From Vulcanimicrobiota bacterium (GTDB lineage: Bacteria > Vulcanimicrobiota > Vulcanimicrobiia > Vulcanimicrobiales > Vulcanimicrobiaceae), in the NCBI GenBank assembly GCA_003168375.1, contig PMSI01000005.1, positions 225,206-289,205 of the forward strand: DNA of 64,000 nucleotides. Reading direction: 5' to 3'. The number at the start of each line of letters is the position of its first letter. Positions within the stretch are counted from its first letter, which is position 1. The notes beneath the pieces were generated by a model. That model saw nothing but the letters and a program-made list of their open reading frames with translations. It did not search any database and was not told where the DNA came from. Made by a program: the position numbers and the translations under genes. Shown piece after piece: positions 34,089 through 43,099 of the stretch.

Positions 34089-34116
34089 AGTACAGTTGTA
34101 CTAGTCGTCGACTAGT
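34089..34116. promoter_or_regulatory. two overlapping palindromes in the divergent mini-peptide/secretin promoter region
   Basis: AGTACAGTTGTACT (34089-34102) shares its core with the palindrome at 32234-32247. It overlaps ACTAGTCGTCGACTAGT (34100-34116), a perfect 8-bp inverted repeat around one base. They sit between the two divergent genes, where a shared operator is expected. Confidence 0.6.
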
Positions 34117-34230
34117 ATACATCTACCGTCTGAATTCGCAATACCGATGGTGCTGACAATTCCTCGACCTGCGAGCAGTAGTTGGCCGCAGCGGCGCCGT
34201 ACCGTACACGACCGGCACGCGGGGGTTCCG

Positions 34231-36918
34231 ATGGTTGGAGCGCATTTCTTGCGCACGAAGGCGCACGTGAGACGAGGTAGCCGAGCGACATTTGCCGCCA
34301 TATTGACGGCGACGCTCTGCATGCGCTCCGCAGCGATCGCGGCGCCGTCCGCCAGGATGAGCGCGATCGTTGCAGATCGCGGCGCCGGCCACGTGACGCT
34401 CAACGCTCGGAACGAGCCGCTGCGAACGGTGTTGGTGCGGTTGGCTCACGATACCGGCGCAAACATCTCGGTTGCCGACGGAGTCGCCGGCTACGTGAGC
34501 GTCGAGTTGCACGACGTAACGCTCCCACAAGCGCTACGCGCCATTCTCGAGCCACTCGGCGCGACGTATCGCCTCCGGCAGGGTGTTTACGATGTCGAGG
34601 CCGGCCCCGCGCCGGCGCGCCCCGTGACGATCGTGCCGGTCGTGCTGCCCCTCTCGGTCGTCACCGCGAAGCGCGCCGCAGCGACGCTGCGGCCGCTTTT
34701 CCCGCAAGCGACCGTGCGCGCAGACGATCGCGCTAATGCGCTGGTCGTCGTCGCGGCTTCCGCCGACGTGCAGGCGATCCGCGGGGTGTTGGTCGGGATC
34801 GACGTGCGCGATCCCTCACTCGCCACGACGGAAGCACTGGCGCTGCACGTCGCGCGCGGCGGCGTGCTCGCCGACCAGCTGCGCAAAGCGTTTCCCAAGG
34901 CGAAGTTCGCGCTCGCCAGCGACAAGCAGCTCCTCGTCACCGCCACGCCGACCGATATGACGCAGATCCGAGCCGCGGTGAACGCGCTCGATGCGCCCAA
35001 CGTCACGCCACCGCCCGCTGTGGTGTCGGCGGAAGCCGTGGCGGTCTCGCGGCGGGCACCCCGCGAGATCGCGCGCTCGCTCGCCGCGCAGGTGCCCGGC
35101 CTTCGCGCTGCCGTTTCGGGCAGCGCGGTCGTCCTCTCCGGGCCGCCGGACGCTGTCGCGCGCGGCAAGGCCCTCATCGCGCAACTCGATCTCCCGACTT
35201 TCGGCGAGCGCTACACGCAGGTCTATCGTATTCGCACGCTCGACGCCGCCTCCGTCGCGGACCTCGTGCGGCGCAGCTTCCGCGACCTGGACGTCACCGT
35301 CGACGCCTCGCTCAACGCGATCGCTGTCACGGCGAGTGCGGCGCAGCAGCAACGCATCGCGGACGCCCTCGCGCAGCTCGATCCGCCGCCAAACACGCAA
35401 AGCGCGTCGTTCGGTCAAGCTGCCTCCGGCACCGGTGGCTCGACGGACGTCGTCACGCTCAAGTCCTTCATCCCCGGCCAGACGCAAGGCGGCATCGACG
35501 CTGTGGCCTCGTTCACGCAAGCACTGCAGGTCGTGACGCCGGACGTGCGCGTCGTGCAACTCCCGACTCCCGGCCAGATCGCGCTCCTCGGCCCCCCCGC
35601 CAGCGTGCGTTCGGCGCGTCAGTTCATCGACAAGGTCGACGTCGTCCCTACGATGGTCGTCCTCGACACGGAGATCCTCGAAGTCGACGAGAGTGTGGCG
35701 AAAAACCTGGGCCTGCAACTCGGCACAGCGGCGCTCAGCACGACGTTCACCGAGATGCAGCCGGTCTCGAACGCCGACGGCACCGTCGGCCGGATCGGGC
35801 GCTTTCAGGCGCTCTCGCGCACGCCGATCTCGTTCACGGCGCAGCTGAACCTGCTGGTGCAGAACGGCAAGGGCCGCGTGCTGGCCGATCCGCGCATCAC
35901 CACGCTCTCCGGGCGCACCGCCTCCATCCGCGCCGGTGACACCATCTCAATCCTCACCACCACCGCCGGAAACGCCGGCACGATCGCGACGACGCAGGTG
36001 CAGAGCTTCCAGACTGGCGTGACGCTGGACATCACGCCCTCCGTGACACCGGACGGCGGGATCATGGTGGTGCTGCACCCGGTCGTGAACAGCTTGATCG
36101 GCACGAATGCCGGAGTGCCGGAGATCAGCACGCGCGACACGCAGACCACCGTGCATCTGCAAGACGACGAGACCCTGGTGATCGGCGGCCTGATTCAGGA
36201 AAACGATACCCGCACGACCACCAAAGTGCCACTGCTGGGCGACCTTCCGCTGGTTGGACGCGTCTTTCGGAACGACAATGTCCAAGGCCAGCGCAATGAG
36301 CTGATCATCGTCGTCACGCCGCACATCGTCAAACGCGGCGCATCGGCGCTGCCCGGGCCGGCGCTGCACACGATCCCGACGCCCGCGACGCTGCCGACGC
36401 TGCCGCCGAACACGCGGCTGCCCGCGCCCAGCGGGCAGATGCCGGGTCGAGGCGCGCCTGCACGGATCGCCGCGTCGGCACTGACGCCCGCACCGCTCGC
36501 GACCGCGGCTCCGCTCGGCCTCGCGGTTGCATCCCCGACACCGCTCGCGCAACCGACGGCGTTCGCGCAGACGAACGTGTTCACATTCGGTGCGGCCCCG
36601 CAGAGCAACTTCGCACGCCCTACCGACCCGGTGCAGATCTTCTATGCATCCCTCTCGCCGACGGTCGTCTCGAACGGGACGCCCGTGCGCGTCGCCGTCG
36701 TCACGACATCCAACGCGAGCGCGGTGAAGCTGCAAGTCGGCACGCAGACGATCAGCCTTGCGCAAACCGGCGCCGGTCAGTGGCAAGCGGCGTTTGCGTT
36801 CCCCCTGGGTGCCGTGCCGATAGGGCAGACGTCGCTGAGCCTCTCGCTCGTCGCAAGCCGCAGCGATGGCACGTCTGCGACTATCCCGATCCCGGTCAAC
36901 GTCGCAATGCCGCCGTAA
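34231..36918 (+). CDS. secretin-family outer-membrane protein with extra C-terminal Ig-like domain
   Basis: 895 residues from this ATG (an in-frame start at 34147 adds 28). A basic-hydrophobic signal peptide (ATFAAILTATLCMRSAAIA) precedes an N0/STN-type domain (VTLNARNEPLRTVLVRLAHDTG), several N1-like modules, then the secretin core ending VPLLGDLPLVGRVFRNDN and ELIIVVTPHIV. After a Pro/Ala/Thr-rich linker (about 100 residues) a final beta-rich domain (PVQIFYASLSPTVVSNGTPVRVAVV...) follows, unusual for secretins. No pilus or type II secretion genes are adjacent, so its assembly partners are unknown. Confidence 0.9.
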   Translation: MVGAHFLRTKAHVRRGSRATFAAILTATLCMRSAAIAAPSARMSAIVADRGAGHVTLNARNEPLRTVLVRLAHDTGANISVADGVAGYVSVELHDVTLPQALRAILEPLGATYRLRQGVYDVEAGPAPARPVTIVPVVLPLSVVTAKRAAATLRPLFPQATVRADDRANALVVVAASADVQAIRGVLVGIDVRDPSLATTEALALHVARGGVLADQLRKAFPKAKFALASDKQLLVTATPTDMTQIRAAVNALDAPNVTPPPAVVSAEAVAVSRRAPREIARSLAAQVPGLRAAVSGSAVVLSGPPDAVARGKALIAQLDLPTFGERYTQVYRIRTLDAASVADLVRRSFRDLDVTVDASLNAIAVTASAAQQQRIADALAQLDPPPNTQSASFGQAASGTGGSTDVVTLKSFIPGQTQGGIDAVASFTQALQVVTPDVRVVQLPTPGQIALLGPPASVRSARQFIDKVDVVPTMVVLDTEILEVDESVAKNLGLQLGTAALSTTFTEMQPVSNADGTVGRIGRFQALSRTPISFTAQLNLLVQNGKGRVLADPRITTLSGRTASIRAGDTISILTTTAGNAGTIATTQVQSFQTGVTLDITPSVTPDGGIMVVLHPVVNSLIGTNAGVPEISTRDTQTTVHLQDDETLVIGGLIQENDTRTTTKVPLLGDLPLVGRVFRNDNVQGQRNELIIVVTPHIVKRGASALPGPALHTIPTPATLPTLPPNTRLPAPSGQMPGRGAPARIAASALTPAPLATAAPLGLAVASPTPLAQPTAFAQTNVFTFGAAPQSNFARPTDPVQIFYASLSPTVVSNGTPVRVAVVTTSNASAVKLQVGTQTISLAQTGAGQWQAAFAFPLGAVPIGQTSLSLSLVASRSDGTSATIPIPVNVAMPP

Positions 36919-36970
36919 CGGGCTGCGGCGCGTTTCTAGTGAAGCTCCCGCCGCTGCGGATTCTGCAGGT

Positions 36971-36999
36971 TTGACAAAACCTAGGCCTAGGTTTATGAT
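36971..36999 (+). promoter_or_regulatory. near-consensus promoter with operator palindrome in the spacer (pair 2)
   Basis: TTGACA (36971-36976), 17-bp spacer, TATGAT (36994-36999), 6 nt, then GTG start at 37006. The 18-bp perfect palindrome AAACCTAGGCCTAGGTTT (36977-36994) exactly fills the spacer. A protein bound there would block RNA polymerase, as in autoregulated toxin-antitoxin operons. No Shine-Dalgarno; leaderless message expected. Confidence 0.85.
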
Positions 37000-37005
37000 A
37001 GAGCC

Positions 37006-37269
37006 GTGGGGAGCGCACAGTTTGGGCAGGTTCTCTACGCGGCGATTTCGGGTGATCACGTCGGTGCGCAGCTCCCGCACGTTCATGCTTACATCGGATG
37101 TGGTGAGGCAGTAATCGAACTCGACAACGGCGTTGTCCGCCTCTCGACTGCTCACGGTGAGCCGATCCGCGGTTATCTGAAGAAGAACGAACTACGACGC
37201 ATCATTCGTGGCGCGGTCGACAACTACGATGCGCTCCTGGAACTCTGGAGACTGAGTCAGCCAAAATGA
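37006..37269 (+). CDS. DUF4160 protein (pair 2)
   Basis: 87 residues, GTG start. Reads GSAQFGQVLYAAISGDHVGAQLPHVHAYIGCGEAVIELDNGVVRL; the LPHVHAY stretch corresponds to the DUF4160 H-x-H core. The C-terminal helix (LRRIIRGAVDNYDALLELWRLSQ) matches family ends. It overlaps the next gene by 4 nt. Diverged from pair 1, so the window has two independent modules rather than a recent duplication. Confidence 0.75.
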   Translation: MGSAQFGQVLYAAISGDHVGAQLPHVHAYIGCGEAVIELDNGVVRLSTAHGEPIRGYLKKNELRRIIRGAVDNYDALLELWRLSQPK

Positions 37270-37727
37270 CGACCAAAACAAAGGCCCGAAGCGGCGTGAC
37301 GGATGCTGAAATAGCTGCTCTACTCGCGCGTGCGGCTGAACGCGAGGAGACTGCAACGAAGATTCGCGCCACGAGGTACGACGCCGGGCGCGACGTCGTC
37401 GTCGTCCAACTCTCGACGGAGTCGACCTTTGAAGTTCCGCGCGCACGGATCGCGGGCTTCGCAAACGCCGATCCAGCGTCGCTCGCCGATCTCACGATCA
37501 ACCCGGGCGCCGAAAGCCTGTGGTCGGCGACCGCCGAGGACGGCGTGCTGCTCGAGCAACTGCTCGCAATCGCGTTCGGCGAAAACTTGGTGATGACGGT
37601 CGGAGCGCGTTTCGCCGCGCGGCGCCGGTCACCGGCGGGCTCGGCGGCGTCGCGCGAGAACGGAAAAAAAGGTGGGCGCCCCCGGAAGAATATTCCGGTC
37701 ACGCGGCGGAAGAAATCGGCTGCGTGA
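37266..37727 (+). CDS. DUF2442 protein with AT-hook-like tail (pair 2)
   Basis: 153 residues. The central part (IRATRYDAGRDVVVVQLSTESTFEVPRARIAGFANADPASLADLTIN) is the DUF2442 domain. The C-terminal NGKKGGRPRKN is an AT-hook-like motif, as in pair 1 (NGRKGGRPREK). This tail could bind the AT-rich flanks of the operator palindrome upstream. The upstream DUF4160 and this protein are translationally coupled; the next gene begins 1 nt before its stop ends (TGATG). Confidence 0.8.
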   Translation: MTTKTKARSGVTDAEIAALLARAAEREETATKIRATRYDAGRDVVVVQLSTESTFEVPRARIAGFANADPASLADLTINPGAESLWSATAEDGVLLEQLLAIAFGENLVMTVGARFAARRRSPAGSAASRENGKKGGRPRKNIPVTRRKKSAA

Positions 37728-39742
37728 TGACTGAAGGCGAGCTCCTTTGGACGCCGCACCGTGCCAATGCCGAGGCGTCGACGGTGGCCCGCTTCATGCG
37801 GTGGCTGGCGGCGGAGCGGGGGCGCTCGTTCGCGACGTATGAGGAGTTGCGGCGGTGGTCGGTGACCGATCTCGACGGGTTCTGGGCGGCTGTCTGGGAT
37901 TTCTTCGAGGTGCAGTCGTCGCGGCCGTACGAGCGCGTCGTGAGCTCGCGCGCGATGCCGGGCGCCGTCTGGTTCGCCGGGTCGCGCGTGAACTACGCCG
38001 AGCACCTGCTGCGCCACGAGCTCGTCGCGGCACCGGGGGAGCCCGCGCTCGTCCACAGTTCCGAGCTGCGGCCGCTCTCGTACGTGTCGTGGAGCGAGCT
38101 CGGCGCGTCGGTGCGCGTCGTCGCGACGCGGCTGCGCGAGCTCGGCGTGCGGCCGGGCGACCGCGTCGCGGCGTACATGCCGAACATCCCCGAGACGGTG
38201 ATCGCGATGCTCGCCGTGACCGCGATCGGCGCGGTCTGGTCGTCGGCGGCGCCGGAGTTCGGGGTGCGCACCGTGATCGACCGCTTCGCGCAGATCGAAC
38301 CGAGCGTGCTGTTCGTCGCCGACGGCTACCGTTTCGGCGGCAAGGACTACGATCGCACGGCCGAGATTCGCGCGATCCTGGCCGACCTGCCGTCGGTTCG
38401 GCGCCTCGTGTGGCTGCCGTATCTCAACCCCGGTTCGTCGCCCGCGATCCCGGGCGCGATCACGTGGGCGGAGCTGCTCGACCATCCGCCGATCGACGCG
38501 GCGTCGTTCGCGTACGAACGCGTCGCCGAGGATCACCCGCTGTGGGTGCTGTTCTCGTCGGGGACGACCGGGCTGCCGAAACCGATCGTGCACGGCCACG
38601 TCGGGACGCTCGTCGAGCACCTCAAGAGCACCGGGCTCGGGCAGAACCTCAGCCCGTCCTCGCGCATGTTCTTCTACACGACGACCGGCTGGATGATGTT
38701 CAACGCGCTGGTCTCGGCGCTGGTGCAGGGCGCGTCGATCGTGCTGTACGACGGGCATCCGGCGTATCCGACGCCGGCGCTGCTCTGGCAGCTCGCGGCC
38801 GATGCCGGTGCGACAAGCTTCGGCGCGAGCCCGACGTTCGTGCAGATGATGCAGAAGATCGGACTCGTTCCGCGCGAGCGCTTCGACCTCTCGCGTCTCG
38901 AAGGCGTGCTGCTGACGGGGTCGCCGGTGACGCCGGAATCGACGGCGTGGTTCTACGACGCGGTCAAGTCCGATCTCTGGGTCACTTCGCCTTCGGGCGG
39001 CACGGAGCTGTGCGCGGGGCTGGTCGGCGGGTCGCCGCTGCTGCCGGTGTACGCGGGCGAGATCCAGACGCGGCTGCTCGGGATGGACGTGCACGCGTGG
39101 AACGACGCGGGCGAGGAGGTCGTCGGTGAGGTCGGCGAGCTGGTCGTCACCAGCCCCTCGCCGTCGATGCCGTTACGCTTCATGAACGATCCGGGCGACG
39201 CGCGCTACCGCGAGACGTACTTCGAGCACTTCCCCGGCGCGTGGCGCCACGGCGATTTCATCAAGATCAACGAACGCGGCGGCTGCTACATCTATGGGCG
39301 CTCGGACTCGACGCTCAACCGCTACGGCGTGCGCATCGGCTCGGCCGAGATCTACCGCGCGGTCGAGCAGCTCGACGAGATCGCCGATAGCCTCATCGTG
39401 TGCCTCGAGCTGCCGGGCGGCGCGTTCTACATGCCGTTGTTCGTGAGAGTCACCGAGGGCGCGACGTTCGACGACGCGCTGCGCGAGCGGATCGTGACGA
39501 AGCTGCGTACAGATTGCAGCCCACGCCATGTGCCCGACGAGATCCACGTCGTCGCCGCGATTCCGTACACACTGACTGGCAAGAAGATGGAGATCCCGGT
39601 GCGGCGCATTCTGGCCGGCACGCCGCCCGAGAAGGCCGCGAGCCGCGAAGCGATGATGGACCCGTCCGCGCTGGACTGGTTCATCGCGTTCGCCGATGAG
39701 CGTGGGGCGATGGTGGCGCACCCTTCGACAAGCTCAGGGTGA
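37727..39742 (+). CDS. acetoacetate-CoA ligase-like enzyme
   Basis: 671 residues, AMP-forming adenylate family. N-terminal acetyl-CoA synthetase-type module ([11 protein letters not shown]...W...VWDFFEV), P-loop [29 protein letters not shown], and the C-terminal SGGTEL and [13 protein letters not shown] with the catalytic Lys. Fits acetoacetyl-CoA synthetase (AacS). The final residues HPSTSSG and the stop codon are encoded by the REP-like repeat that follows, so the C-terminus was altered by the repeat insertion. Start at 37727 overlaps the DUF2442 stop, but functional linkage to that gene is doubtful. Confidence 0.87.
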   Translation: MTEGELLWTPHRANAEASTVARFMRWLAAERGRSFATYEELRRWSVTDLDGFWAAVWDFFEVQSSRPYERVVSSRAMPGAVWFAGSRVNYAEHLLRHELVAAPGEPALVHSSELRPLSYVSWSELGASVRVVATRLRELGVRPGDRVAAYMPNIPETVIAMLAVTAIGAVWSSAAPEFGVRTVIDRFAQIEPSVLFVADGYRFGGKDYDRTAEIRAILADLPSVRRLVWLPYLNPGSSPAIPGAITWAELLDHPPIDAASFAYERVAEDHPLWVLFSSGTTGLPKPIVHGHVGTLVEHLKSTGLGQNLSPSSRMFFYTTTGWMMFNALVSALVQGASIVLYDGHPAYPTPALLWQLAADAGATSFGASPTFVQMMQKIGLVPRERFDLSRLEGVLLTGSPVTPESTAWFYDAVKSDLWVTSPSGGTELCAGLVGGSPLLPVYAGEIQTRLLGMDVHAWNDAGEEVVGEVGELVVTSPSPSMPLRFMNDPGDARYRETYFEHFPGAWRHGDFIKINERGGCYIYGRSDSTLNRYGVRIGSAEIYRAVEQLDEIADSLIVCLELPGGAFYMPLFVRVTEGATFDDALRERIVTKLRTDCSPRHVPDEIHVVAAIPYTLTGKKMEIPVRRILAGTPPEKAASREAMMDPSALDWFIAFADERGAMVAHPSTSSG

Positions 39743-39764
39743 CAATGGCGGGCTCAGGGTGACA
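39719..39764. repeat. REP-like element with partial copy
   Basis: CCCTTCGACAAGCTCAGGG plus TGACA (39721-39744) is a sequence I know as a widespread intergenic repeat in many bacterial genomes; CACCCT and AGGGTG form a 6-bp stem. A 13-bp partial copy, GCTCAGGGTGACA, follows at 39752-39764 (20-bp period). It overlaps the end of the ligase gene. Confidence 0.7.
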
Positions 39765-39787
39765 AGGGGACACGTTACGTTGGCGGA

Positions 39788-39835
39788 GGGGTGCGATTAT
39801 GCAGGAGCGGAAGGGGTGCGATTATGCAGGAGCGG
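39788..39835. repeat. tandem 23-bp duplication over a start codon
   Basis: GGGGTGCGATTATGCAGGAG plus CGG occurs at 39788-39810 and 39813-39835 (25-bp period). Each copy carries an ATG; the downstream one (39824) is in frame with the oxidoreductase. The upstream ATG (39799) opens a 14-codon ORF ending at 39843 in another frame. Confidence 0.75.
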
Positions 39836-41566
39836 CAGTTTGATATCGTTGTCGTTGGCGCCAGTTTAGGCGGTGTTGCGGCTGCGTTGCGGGCCGCGGC
39901 GATGGGGGCTTCGGTGTGTTTGCTCGAGGCTTCGGAATGGATCGGCGGGCAGTATAGTGCTCAAGGGTTGACTCGCGGCGATGAGACCGAGTGGGTCAAC
40001 AAGGGGATCGGGTGCACCGAGCTCTACCGGCAGTTTCGGATCGCGGCGCAGCGCTACTATACCGAGAACTTCACGCTCTCGGAGGCCGGGAAGAAACTCG
40101 ATCCGTTCGACCCAGGTGCTCCTGACGCGCGGTATGCGACGAACCTGCGGGTCGCGCCGCGGGTCGCGCACGAAGTGATGTCGACGATGCTCGCGGAGTC
40201 GACGCCGCCCGTCACCGTGCTGACCGGGATGCCGGTGGTCGCGGTCGAGATGGCGGGGCCGCGTGTCCAGGCCGTTATCGCTCGGCCGTTCTACGGAGCC
40301 GAAGAACGCTTCACCGCGGCCTATGTGCTGGACGCGACCGACCTCGGCGAGCTGCTGCAGCTTGCGGACGTTCCGCATTCGGTCGGCGCGGAGGGCAACG
40401 CTGAGTTCGACGAACCCGCCGCGCCGGCCGCTCCGCATCCGGGATGGATCCAGCCGATCACCGTGCCGATCGCGCTCGAGCGGCGGCCCGACGGCGAGAA
40501 CCATACCATCCCCAAGCCGACGGGCTACGACGAGATCGTGAAGGCGCGGCCGTTCAAGATGCTGTTTGGGACGAGCGGCGTGTTCAAGGTCACCGGCAGC
40601 GACTCGCTGTTCAACTACCGGCAGTTCATCGCGCACGGCAACTTCGCGGATGCCGCGCTTCCGTACGACGTCACGACGCTCAACGACAGCAGCAACGACT
40701 ACACGCCCCGCTCGATACCGACCGGAAACCCGGACCTCGACGCCGCGATCGTCGTCGCCGCGCGTGCCCGCTCGGTCGCGTACGCGTATTGGCTCCAGAC
40801 GGCGTGTCCGCGCGACGACGGCAAGGGGAACGGCTACCCGAACGTCCGGATCGCGACCGAGGTGTTCGGGACGTACGACGGCACGGCGCCGCTGCCGTAC
40901 ATCCGCGAGTCGCGCCGCATCCACGCGCGCACGACGGTGCGGCAGCAGGATATCGTCGTCGGCGACGCTCCGCGCGCCAAGCTCTTTGCGGACTCGTGCG
41001 GGATCGGCTACTACCGCCTCGACATGCACACCGTCGACGGGATGTCGGGGTACTCGGGGGGACAGCCCTCGAAGTTCCAGATTCCGCTCGGAGCGCTGAT
41101 CGCGCCGGCGATCGAGAACCTGCTTCCCGCATGCAAGAACCTCGGCGTCACGCACATCACCAACAGCGCGTACCGCGTCCATCCGATCGAATGGAACGTC
41201 GGCGAAGCGGCCGGAGCGCTGGCGGCGTTCTGCATCAAGCGCGGCGTCGCGCCGGGCGGCGTGATCGATCAGGCGCCGTTGCTGCGCGAGTTCCGGCACG
41301 CGCTGCTCGAGGCAGGGGTGCCGCTGTTCTGGTGGACCGACGTGCCGTATTCGAAGGACGTCGCGCTCTTCTCGGCGACGCAGCTCGTCGCCGTCAACGG
41401 CTACATCACCGACCCGCAGTCGCTCGCGTTTCGCGCCGGCGATCCGCTGGACGCCGCGGAACGCGCGGCGATCGAGAAGATCGTAGGATCGCCGCTCCCG
41501 TGGCCCTCGCCGGAGATGCTGCGCGGCGATGCGGCAAAGTGGCTGGTGACGCACCTGGCGCTTTAA
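39824..41566 (+). CDS. FAD-dependent oxidoreductase
   Basis: 580 residues. N-terminal FAD-binding Rossmann motif VVVGASLGGVAAALRAAAMGASVCLLE (residues 7-33), WIGGQYSAQG, then a long catalytic domain without transmembrane segments. Matches the 'FAD dependent oxidoreductase' family often annotated on its own. It lacks a recognisable Tat signal. The substrate is unknown. Its 3' end overlaps the convergent amidase by 4 nt. Confidence 0.8.
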   Translation: MQERQFDIVVVGASLGGVAAALRAAAMGASVCLLEASEWIGGQYSAQGLTRGDETEWVNKGIGCTELYRQFRIAAQRYYTENFTLSEAGKKLDPFDPGAPDARYATNLRVAPRVAHEVMSTMLAESTPPVTVLTGMPVVAVEMAGPRVQAVIARPFYGAEERFTAAYVLDATDLGELLQLADVPHSVGAEGNAEFDEPAAPAAPHPGWIQPITVPIALERRPDGENHTIPKPTGYDEIVKARPFKMLFGTSGVFKVTGSDSLFNYRQFIAHGNFADAALPYDVTTLNDSSNDYTPRSIPTGNPDLDAAIVVAARARSVAYAYWLQTACPRDDGKGNGYPNVRIATEVFGTYDGTAPLPYIRESRRIHARTTVRQQDIVVGDAPRAKLFADSCGIGYYRLDMHTVDGMSGYSGGQPSKFQIPLGALIAPAIENLLPACKNLGVTHITNSAYRVHPIEWNVGEAAGALAAFCIKRGVAPGGVIDQAPLLREFRHALLEAGVPLFWWTDVPYSKDVALFSATQLVAVNGYITDPQSLAFRAGDPLDAAERAAIEKIVGSPLPWPSPEMLRGDAAKWLVTHLAL

Positions 41567-43002
41567 CCGCCTTTCAACGGTGGACGGCGCAGGCCTACCT
41601 GCGTGCGTTGTTCGAAGGCGTGGGCGAATTGGAGGAGGCCGCGCTCGTCGCGGTAGCGGCCGATGATTTGGACGCCGACCGGGAGGCCGTCGGGCGTGAA
41701 GCCGCACGGGACGGAGATCGAGGGGTGGCCGGTGACGGTGATCGCCGTGCACGAGCGCATCCAGTCGAGGTAGTTCTCCATCTTCACGCCGGCGATCTCG
41801 GTGACGTACGGCTGCTCGACCGGGAATGGCGGGACTTGGTTGACCGGCGCGATCAGGAACTCGAAGCGCTGCATGAACTCGTGCATCCGCGTGAATATCT
41901 GCGAGCGGAGCTGCACCGCCGCCGCCACCTGCGAGCCGGTGAGCGCGCGGCCGATTCCGACGTTCCAGACGATCGTGTCCTTGAACGCGCCCGGGTGCTT
42001 GTCCATCAGGTCGCCGAAGTGGTTCACGAACGACACGCCGCGCAGCGTCTGGAACGCCGCCTCGGCGCCGCGCAGGTCGGGCGACGCCTCTTCGAGCTCG
42101 CAGCCGAGGTCGGTGAACGCCGTGCGCTGCGCGACGATCGCGGCCGTCACTGCCGGGTCGACGGGAAGGCCGCCGAGGTCGGTGCTCCAGGCGACGCGCG
42201 TCCCGCTGAAGTCGCGCTCGAGCGGGCCGCCGAAACGCTCGCCGCCGTCCGCGAGCGCGATAGGATCGCGCGCGTCCGGTCCCGCCAGGACGCTCAAGAA
42301 CAGCGCGACGTCGTCGACCGTGCGCGCCATCGGGCCGGAGACCGCGAGCGTATCCCAGGCGTCGTACGAAGGCCACTGCGGGACGCGCCCGATCGAAGGG
42401 CGCAGCCCGACGACGTTGCAGAAATTCGCCGGGTTGCGCAGCGAGCCGCCGAAGTCGCTCCCGTCGGCGAGCGGGACCATCCCGCAGGCGAGCGCGACCG
42501 CTGCGCCGCCACTGCTCCCGCCGCATGTCTTCGAGACATCGTACGGGTTGCGCGTGTTCCCGAAGACGGTGTTGAACGTCTGCGAGCCGGCGCCGAACTC
42601 CGGGACGTTCGTCTTTCCGATCGAGATCGCGCCGGCCCGGCGCTGCCGCTCGACGATGATGCTGTCGACCGCCGGCACGAAGTCCTTGAAGATCGGCGAG
42701 CCGAACGTCGTGCGCATCCCGCGGGTGACGAACAGGTCCTTGTGCGCGACCGGCAGACCGTGCAGCGGTCCGAGCTCCTCGCCGCGCGCCAGGGCCTCGT
42801 CGGCGCGACGCGCATCCGCCGTCGCCTCGTCGGCGTGCAGCGTGACGATCGCGTTCAGCTGCGGGTTCACGAGCTCGATGCGCGCGAGGTGCGCGGCCAT
42901 CACCTCGGCCGCGGAAATTTCTTTCGCGCGGATGCGGCGCAGCAGCTCGCGCGCGGAGAGAAAGCAGAGGTCGTCCGGCGTCACCTTCGTACGCAGCTGC
43001 AC
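41563..43002 (-). CDS. amidase (amidase signature family)
   Basis: 479 residues. Ser-cisSer-Lys catalytic triad: K88 (PVAHKDL), S163/S164 (GGSSGG) and nucleophile S187 (DFGGSLR). Family members hydrolyse amides or act in glutamyl-tRNA amidation; with no gatB or gatC next to it, and the lone position, this is likely a stand-alone amidase. GTG start; a TTATGT hexamer 6 nt before it may be a -10. Divergent from the diguanylate cyclase. Confidence 0.92.
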   Translation of the reverse strand: MQLRTKVTPDDLCFLSARELLRRIRAKEISAAEVMAAHLARIELVNPQLNAIVTLHADEATADARRADEALARGEELGPLHGLPVAHKDLFVTRGMRTTFGSPIFKDFVPAVDSIIVERQRRAGAISIGKTNVPEFGAGSQTFNTVFGNTRNPYDVSKTCGGSSGGAAVALACGMVPLADGSDFGGSLRNPANFCNVVGLRPSIGRVPQWPSYDAWDTLAVSGPMARTVDDVALFLSVLAGPDARDPIALADGGERFGGPLERDFSGTRVAWSTDLGGLPVDPAVTAAIVAQRTAFTDLGCELEEASPDLRGAEAAFQTLRGVSFVNHFGDLMDKHPGAFKDTIVWNVGIGRALTGSQVAAAVQLRSQIFTRMHEFMQRFEFLIAPVNQVPPFPVEQPYVTEIAGVKMENYLDWMRSCTAITVTGHPSISVPCGFTPDGLPVGVQIIGRYRDERGLLQFAHAFEQRTQVGLRRPPLKGG

Positions 43003-43099
43003 ATTCTGACATAAAATGGGCTCATCTTCGCCGTCCTTCCTGGTGCTTACGTCCTAGGACCCCGCGTCACTCCCAGAACGATAGCCGATACTAGATGAT

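Noticed and set aside
39866-43012. 1048-codon minus-strand open frame across the FAD oxidoreductase and amidase, and an 856-codon plus-strand frame over the same region
   Set aside because: Arg/Ala/Pro-rich shadow frames typical of high-GC DNA. The oxidoreductase and amidase have clear motifs in their own frames.
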